NCBI GenBank assembly: GCA_003211555.1
Contig: QCSH01000001.1
Span: 94,445-158,444, forward strand
Direction: 5' to 3'
DNA length: 64,000 nucleotides
From: Pelagibacteraceae bacterium AG-470-G21
GTDB lineage: Bacteria; Pseudomonadota; Alphaproteobacteria; Pelagibacterales; Pelagibacteraceae
This document shows positions 58,952 through 64,000 of the stretch, piece by piece. Made by a program: the position numbers and the translations under genes. A model generated the notes under the pieces. The model saw nothing but the letters and a program-made list of their open reading frames with translations. It had not been told where the DNA came from and did no database searches. The first letter of the stretch is position 1. The number at the start of each line of letters is the position of its first letter.

Positions 58952-59816
58952 TTATTTTTGGCAAATATTACAAAAAAAAGTCGATCTATTGGTAATAAAT
59001 TTTTTTCTAATCCTCCCTTTGCATCCCGAGGAAAGACAATTTTCATTTTCTCTGTTATACACTTTAAAACTATTTTGAAAAGATCCGTTTTTACCTCTTA
59101 TATTTTTAAAATCTCTGATGCTAGAGCCTCCCTTCCTTATTGCTAAACTTAATATAGCTCTTGAATAATTAATAATATTAATAAAATCTTTTGTGCTTAG
59201 GTATTTTGCTTTTTTTTTTGGATTAATTTTACATTTAAATAAAATTTCACTGGCGTAAATATTTCCTAATCCCGATACAAACTTTTGATCTAGAAGAAAA
59301 TTTTTTATATTTTTTTCTTTTTTATACAAATATTTTTTTATGTATTTAGTATCAAATTTTGAAGAAAAAGGTTCTGGACCATAATTACTTACAAAATTTT
59401 CCAATTTATTTTTATTCTCTAATAATTTAAAATAACCAAACCTTCTAGGGTCGTTGTAAATAATTTTTATTTTATCAAATTCAAAAAAAAACGTGATTAT
59501 GTTTTTTTGGTAAATAAGGACTATGATAAAAACTTGCATTTGTTTTCTGATTTAAACTATTTTTTCTTAAAAGATGAATAGTTCCAGACATTCCAAGGTG
59601 AATTAAGCAAAATGAATTATCTTCTAAAACCAGTATAATATACTTCGAAAACCTTTTTACTTTTTTAACAATTTTTTTTTGAAGTCTTCTTTCAAAACTT
59701 TTATGAATTTTAATCCTTAAATTGCTATTTTTAACACTTACTTTTTTAATTTTTTTTCCTGTTATTGTTCTACTTAGTGACTCTTTAACAACTTCTACTT
59801 CTGGCAATTCTGGCAT
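58952..59816 (-). pseudogene. mutM: Formamidopyrimidine-DNA glycosylase, single frameshift
   Basis: MutM excises oxidised purines. Two frames together give the protein: the first (59816 to 59481) starts MPELPEVEVV (catalytic Pro2 and Glu3) and stops after KKHNHVFF; the second carries on as FEFDKIKIIYNDPRRFGYF through the H2TH region and the C-terminal zinc finger with CNICQK. Removing one base from the nine-A run at 59483-59491 (plus strand) joins them into a 287-residue protein of normal length. All catalytic parts are intact, so the break is recent, a sequencing error, or bridged by slippage. Confidence 0.9.
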
Positions 59817-59848
59817 TTATTACTATATTAATTATTATTATTTATTTT

Positions 59849-60556
59849 ATGCAACAATATCTTCAAAATAAAAAAGGTCTAGTTCAAGGTGTATTTGACA
59901 AAGTTTATAACAAATACGATATCATGAACGATCTAATGTCACTTGGAGTTCATAGAGTCTGGAAAAGAAATTTAATAAATTGGATGAGCCCGGGAAAAAA
60001 CAAAATTCTAGCTGATGTTGCATGTGGAACTGGTGATGTAGCAAAACTATACATAGATAATAGCCTAAACAAGAATACAGAGTTATTTTGTATTGATCCA
60101 AATGAAGGAATGATGAAAAAAGGAAAAAAAAGGTTATCAAATTATAAGAATATCAAATGGATAAAAGGATCTGCAGAAAAACTCCCATTAAAATCAAATT
60201 CATGTGATTATTACACAATCAGTTTTGGTTTAAGAAATACAAAAAATATAGATAAATCCTTAAGCGAAGCACACAGAGTTTTAAAGACAGGTGGTAGATT
60301 TTTTTGTTTAGAATTTTCTAAAATTCAAAATTTAAATTTAAATATAGTCTATAAAAGATACTCAAAATTAATTCCAGAAATTGGAAAGTTTGTAGTTGGT
60401 GAAAAAGAACCATATGAGTATTTAATCAAAAGTATCCAAGAATTTGTTAATCAAGAAGAGTTAAAAGATTTGATGGAAAAAAACAATTTCATTAAATGTG
60501 AATACAGAAACTTTTCTGGTGGTATAGTCGCAATTCACTCAGGTTGGAAAATATGA
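59849..60556 (+). CDS. ubiE: Ubiquinone/menaquinone methyltransferase
   Basis: UbiE performs the C-methylation of demethylubiquinol. The 235-residue protein has VFDKVYNKYDIMNDLMSLGVHRVWKR, SAM motif I LADVACGTGDVA, ISFGLRNTKN and the RVLKTGGRFFCLEFSK block of the family. The length is typical. It is divergent from mutM by 32 bases and its stop overlaps the ubiB ATG as ATGA. Confidence 0.96.
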   Translation: MQQYLQNKKGLVQGVFDKVYNKYDIMNDLMSLGVHRVWKRNLINWMSPGKNKILADVACGTGDVAKLYIDNSLNKNTELFCIDPNEGMMKKGKKRLSNYKNIKWIKGSAEKLPLKSNSCDYYTISFGLRNTKNIDKSLSEAHRVLKTGGRFFCLEFSKIQNLNLNIVYKRYSKLIPEIGKFVVGEKEPYEYLIKSIQEFVNQEELKDLMEKNNFIKCEYRNFSGGIVAIHSGWKI

Positions 60557-62050
60557 TTAAAAAATTATATATACTTTTCAAACTTGGAAGAAAATTGGCA
60601 AAATCTGATGCATTAAATATATTTACAAAGTTTCACAATCCACCGATTGGAATAAAGATTTTATTTTATTTATTATCATTTTCATTTTCAAAAAAGAATA
60701 ATTCTTTTGTAAGTGAAACAGAAGGTGAAAGACTATCAAGCTCTTTACAATCAATGGGAACAACGTTTATAAAATTAGGTCAATTTTTAGCTACTCGGCC
60801 AGACATAATTGGGGAAAAATTATCAAGACAATTAGAAAGTTTACAAGATCGTTTACCACCATTTGAATTAACAAGAGCTAAGGAAATAATAAGAAAAGAT
60901 TTGGGAGATGATAATTTTAATTTAATAATTAATTTTGCTGAGCCCGTTGCTGCTGCATCAATCGCTCAAGTACATAAAGCACAAATAAATGATAATGGGA
61001 CAATCAAAGATGTAGCCATAAAGATTTTAAGACCAAATATAAAAAAAAATATTTAACGAAGAGATTGATGCTTTGATGCTTTTCGCCTTCTTAACAGAAT
61101 CAATTGTAAAAAAGACTAAAAGACTTAAATTAGTTGAGGTCGTTTATTTATTAAAAGAAATAACTAACCTTGAAATGGACTTAAGATTTGAAGCTGCTGC
61201 AGCTAATGAATATTCGGAAAACACTAAAAATGATTCTGGTTTTCAAGTTCCTAAAATTTACTGGAATTTCACAAGTGAAAACGTAATGACTTTAGACTGG
61301 GTTGATGGTGTTTCTATAAGAGAAACAGAAGATTTAGAAAAGAGAAATATAGATACAAAAAAAATTGCATCAGATATTATCCAACATTTTTTAAGACATG
61401 CTGTAAGAGATGGTTTTTTTCATGCAGATATGCATCAAGGCAATATTTTTATTAATAATAGCGGCCAAATAGTACCAATCGATTTTGGTATAATGGGAAG
61501 GCTTGATGATTTGAGCAAAAAATTTTTAGCTGAGATTTTATATGGATTTATAAAAAGAGATTATAAAAAAGTAGCTGAAGTTCATTTAGCAGCAGGATTG
61601 GTTCCAAAAGAAGTACCAGTTGACGATCTCGCACAAGCACTAAGATCAATTGGTGAGCCAATATTTGGTCAGTCAATTAAAGATATATCTGGTGGTAAAT
61701 TACTCAAACAACTTTTTGATGTGACTGAAAAATTCAATATGCAGACCCAACCTCAACTACTAATGCTACAAAAAACCATGGTAGTAGTAGAGGGAGTTGC
61801 AAGAAGGTTAAATCCTGAAACAAATATTTGGGAAACCTCAAGACCTGTTTTAGAAAAATGGCTTAAAGAAACAAAAGATCCAATTACAACATTAAGCGAA
61901 ACTCTAAAAAATTCTGCAGAAGTTATAAAAAGATTGCCAGAAATGCCTCAAATAATGGATAAAGCAAATCAAGCATTAACATTTCTTGCAAGTGGACAAA
62001 TTCCACAAAATACAAATACTTACAATGATCTAAATACAAAAAAAATCTGA
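60553..62050 (+). pseudogene. ubiB: UbiB (ABC1/ADCK-type kinase-like), single frameshift
   Basis: UbiB supports ubiquinone synthesis at the inner membrane. The first frame shows GTTFIKLGQFLATRPDIIG and AAASIAQVHKAQI, then stops at RPNIKKNI; the second resumes with ALMLFAFLTES and has HADMHQGNI and VPIDFGIMG. Deleting one base of the nine-A run at 61041-61049 joins them (RPNIKKIFNEEIDALMLF) and gives 498 residues, a normal length. I use ATG 60553, overlapping the ubiE stop; a TTG at 60544 is in the same frame. As for mutM, the remainder is well preserved. Confidence 0.9.
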
Positions 62051-62051
62051 G

Positions 62052-62123
62052 ATGATAGCTTTCAGAAATCAATCTATCATTAGTTTATTATTACTTGTAA
62101 TTTTAGGTTTAGTAGTATTTTAA
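62052..62123 (+). CDS. Candidate 23-residue membrane microprotein
   Basis: ATG at 62052 is one base past the ubiB stop, and the frame ends eight bases before coaBC. It encodes MIAFRNQS then one hydrophobic helix (Leu/Ile/Val) to the end. Only a weak ribosome binding site is visible. The tight fit between two genes is the main support; it may be only an AT-rich spacer. Confidence 0.3.
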   Translation: MIAFRNQSIISLLLLVILGLVVF

Positions 62124-62131
62124 TCTCGACG

Positions 62132-63333
62132 ATGAATTATTTTGAGAACAAAAATATATTATTGATTATATGTGGCGGTATTTCAGCTTATAAAAGTCTT
62201 GAGATAATAAGATTACTTAGGAAGAGCGGTTCTCACGTTAAAACTATCTTAACAAAAAGTGCAAAAGAATTTGTAACTCCATTATCTGTTTCATCTCTTT
62301 CTCAAGAAAAAGTTTACGACGATATATTTAGTGTAGAAAACGAAGCAGAGATGGACCATATATCTTTGTCAAGATGGGCAGATGCAATATTAGTCGCTCC
62401 AGTTACAGCTAATACTTTATCTAAAGTTGCTTCAGGCAATGCAGAAGATTTGGCATCTACAGTTTTATTAGCCTCGAACAAACAAATATTTTTGGCACCA
62501 GCAATGAATGTAAGAATGTGGGAACACCCATCTACTAAAGAAAACATTATAAAGTTAAAAAACTTTGGATACAAATTTATTGGACCTGAAATAGGGGATA
62601 TGGCATGTGGTGAATATGGTGAAGGAAAAATGACTGAACCAAATGAAATAAAAAATACACTTAAAAATTATTTTTCTAACATTGAGAAAAATAGAAAATT
62701 TAAAGCTTTGGTTACTGCAGGACCAACTAATGAATATATTGATCCTGTAAGATTTATTACAAATAAATCCAGTGGTAAACAAGGATATGAAATCGCCAAA
62801 TGTCTAAGAGACAATGGATTTGATACTACTCTCATTTCTGGAACAACAAATATTAAAACCTTAGATGGAGTGAATTTTGTAAGCGTTGAAACAGCTGAAG
62901 AAATGTTTAAAGAAACCTTAAATAATTTACCAGCAGATGTAGCTATTTTTTCAGCAGCTGTATCCGATTTTAGAGTGAAAAATTACAATGACACAAAAAT
63001 AAAAAAAAGTGAAAAGTTAAATTTAGAGCTAGAAAAAAAATATAGATATCTTAAATCATATATCTAATCATAATTCATTAAGACCAAAAATAACTATTGG
63101 TTTTGCGGCAGAAACAAATGATATAAAAAAAAATGCAAGAATGAAACTAAATGAAAAAAAATTGCGACTGGATTATTGCTAATGATATTTCAGATCAAAC
63201 AATCGGATTTGGGTCAGATTTAAATAAAATTTCTATATTTTATAAAGATAAACCTGAAGAAAATTTTCATAGAATGAAAAAATCATTAGTTGCGGAAGAA
63301 ATAGTTAAAAGAGTAATTCAACAGATTAATTAA
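62132..63333 (+). pseudogene. coaBC: CoaBC (phosphopantothenoylcysteine synthetase/decarboxylase), two frameshifts
   Basis: CoaBC makes 4'-phosphopantetheine for coenzyme A. The CoaC half has GGISAYKSLEI, VAPVTANTL and the PAMNVRMW active site; CoaB begins at KALVTAGPTNEYIDPVRFI and has ADVAIFSAAVSDFR. The frame then stops at 63067. Dropping one A from 63033-63040 continues it through RPKITIGFAAETND, and dropping one A from 63154-63161 restores NCDWIIANDIS to the stop at 63333. The repaired length is 399 residues, normal for the family. Both breaks are +1 in runs of eight A. Confidence 0.9.
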
Positions 63334-63337
63334 CTTA

Positions 63338-63775
63338 ATGATAAAAGTCTTAATTAAAAAATTAGACGAAAAAGTAAAACTCCCAGAATATAAGACATCA
63401 GGCTCATCAGGATTAGACTTAACTGCGTTCATTGAAGAAAAGATAGTAATCAAACCTGGTGGAAATGCATTAGTTCCAACAGGTATATCTATTGCAATTC
63501 CTGAGGATACTGAAGTTCAAGTAAGACCAAGATCAGGTTTGGCAGCTAAGAATAGTATAAGTGTATTAAATACTCCAGGAACAATCGATAGTGATTACAG
63601 AGGCGAAATAAAGGTAATTTTATTTAATCATGGAGATAAGGATTTTATAGTAAATAATGATGATAGGATTGCCCAAATGATATTAATGCCAATTTTAAAA
63701 GTAGATTTTGAAACTGTGGAAACTTTGCCTGAAACAATTAGAGGGTCAGGTGGATTTGGATCAACAGGCAAGTGA
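63338..63775 (+). CDS. dut: dUTP diphosphatase
   Basis: Dut removes dUTP. The 145-residue protein carries the five dUTPase motifs: GLDLTAF, RPRSGLAAKNS, TPGTIDSDYRGEIKVILFN, DRIAQM and the C-terminal RGSGGFGSTGK. The length is normal. It begins four bases after the coaBC stop and ends overlapping the ThiF-type gene (GTG start within the stop). Confidence 0.97.
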   Translation: MIKVLIKKLDEKVKLPEYKTSGSSGLDLTAFIEEKIVIKPGGNALVPTGISIAIPEDTEVQVRPRSGLAAKNSISVLNTPGTIDSDYRGEIKVILFNHGDKDFIVNNDDRIAQMILMPILKVDFETVETLPETIRGSGGFGSTGK

Positions 63776-64000
63776 AAAAATTCTTGTCAAAAAAAAAGAT
63801 TGAAAGATATTCTAGACAAATAATACTTAAAGATATTGGTATCTTAGGACAAGAAAAAATAATTAAAACTAAAGTTTTAATTATAGGAATTGGTGGATTG
63901 GGGAGCCCAGTTGCAGATTTATTAGCCAGATGCGGTGTAGGATATATAGGAGCTATTGACCATGATAAAGTACATATTTCAAATCTGCAAAGGCAAATTT
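63772..64000 (+). CDS. ThiF/MoeB-family adenylyltransferase, 3' end outside window
   Basis: GTG at 63772 overlaps the dut stop. About 76 residues are visible: YSRQIILKDIGILGQEKI, then VLIIGIGGLGSPVADLLARCGVG with the GXGXXG nucleotide site and DHDKVHISNLQRQI, the MoeB/ThiF/HesA pattern. These adenylate the C-terminus of sulfur-carrier proteins (MoaD or ThiS). Which carrier it serves cannot be told from the part seen. Confidence 0.88.
   Translation, partial: MKKFLSKKKIERYSRQIILKDIGILGQEKIIKTKVLIIGIGGLGSPVADLLARCGVGYIGAIDHDKVHISNLQRQI

Noticed and set aside
58902..58964. Longer N-terminus for S20
   Set aside because: S20 begins with MANTKSA at 58901; the upstream part overlaps the mutM end and has no S20 similarity.

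Overview
The window is very AT-rich, with long A and T runs. Genes are packed tightly, many abutting or overlapping by 1-26 bases. Gene content and local orders match an alphaproteobacterium: aroK-aroB / bolA / J-domain / cobS-cobT; helicase-fdxA-carD; rpsT-mutM / ubiE-ubiB-coaBC-dut; argH-lipoprotein-lysA. The compact, low-GC genome, the RegB kinase, the TAXI-type TRAP transporter and the small lysine-rich peptide point to the SAR11 clade (Pelagibacter-like marine bacteria). This is inferred from content and style; no database comparison was made.

Layout. 1-0.5 kb: the end of a leftward operon of small exported or membrane proteins. 0.5-9 kb: shikimate genes aroK-aroB, a BolA protein, a J-domain protein, a CobS/CobT-like AAA+/VWA pair, then leftward regB and gyrB. 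9.0-11.4 kb: a two-gene islet (PhyH-family oxygenase plus methyltransferase) lying between an intact tRNA-Ser(GGA) and a decayed tRNA-Ser copy, with visibly higher GC than its surroundings. 11.4-19.8 kb: leftward translation cluster thrS-infC-rpmI-rplT-pheS-pheT-lepA. 19.8-27.7 kb: a glycosyltransferase, an alpha/beta hydrolase and glutamate synthase gltD-gltB. 27.8-35 kb: uppP, a DMT exporter, a 2-oxoglutarate oxygenase, and pyruvate dehydrogenase E1/E2, in which E1 carries its own lipoyl domain. 35-42.4 kb: tRNA-Arg, a thioesterase, a TAXI-TRAP transporter with an internal terminator, an aminotransferase and acetoacetyl-CoA synthetase. 42.5-48.7 kb: SUV3-like helicase, TerB-like protein, ferredoxin, CarD regulator, a 27-residue lysine/alanine peptide, an acyl-CoA synthetase and tRNA-Leu. 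48.7-55.9 kb: small membrane and redox proteins, Coq7, HNH nuclease, argH, an LptM-like lipoprotein, lysA and plsC. 55.9-64 kb: dnaN, dnaA, rpsT, mutM, ubiE, ubiB, coaBC, dut and a ThiF/MoeB protein.

The genes are mostly core housekeeping: aromatic and lysine/arginine synthesis, glutamate synthesis, translation, replication, ubiquinone synthesis and pyruvate oxidation. Four single-base insertions in A/T homopolymers break mutM, ubiB and coaBC (twice) within 59.4-63.2 kb; no comparable breaks were seen elsewhere. The most novel-looking items are the tRNA-Ser islet, the lysine-rich peptide beside a CarD protein with an H1-like tail, the E1-lipoyl fusion and several tiny membrane ORFs. No CRISPR array, transposase or integrase was seen.
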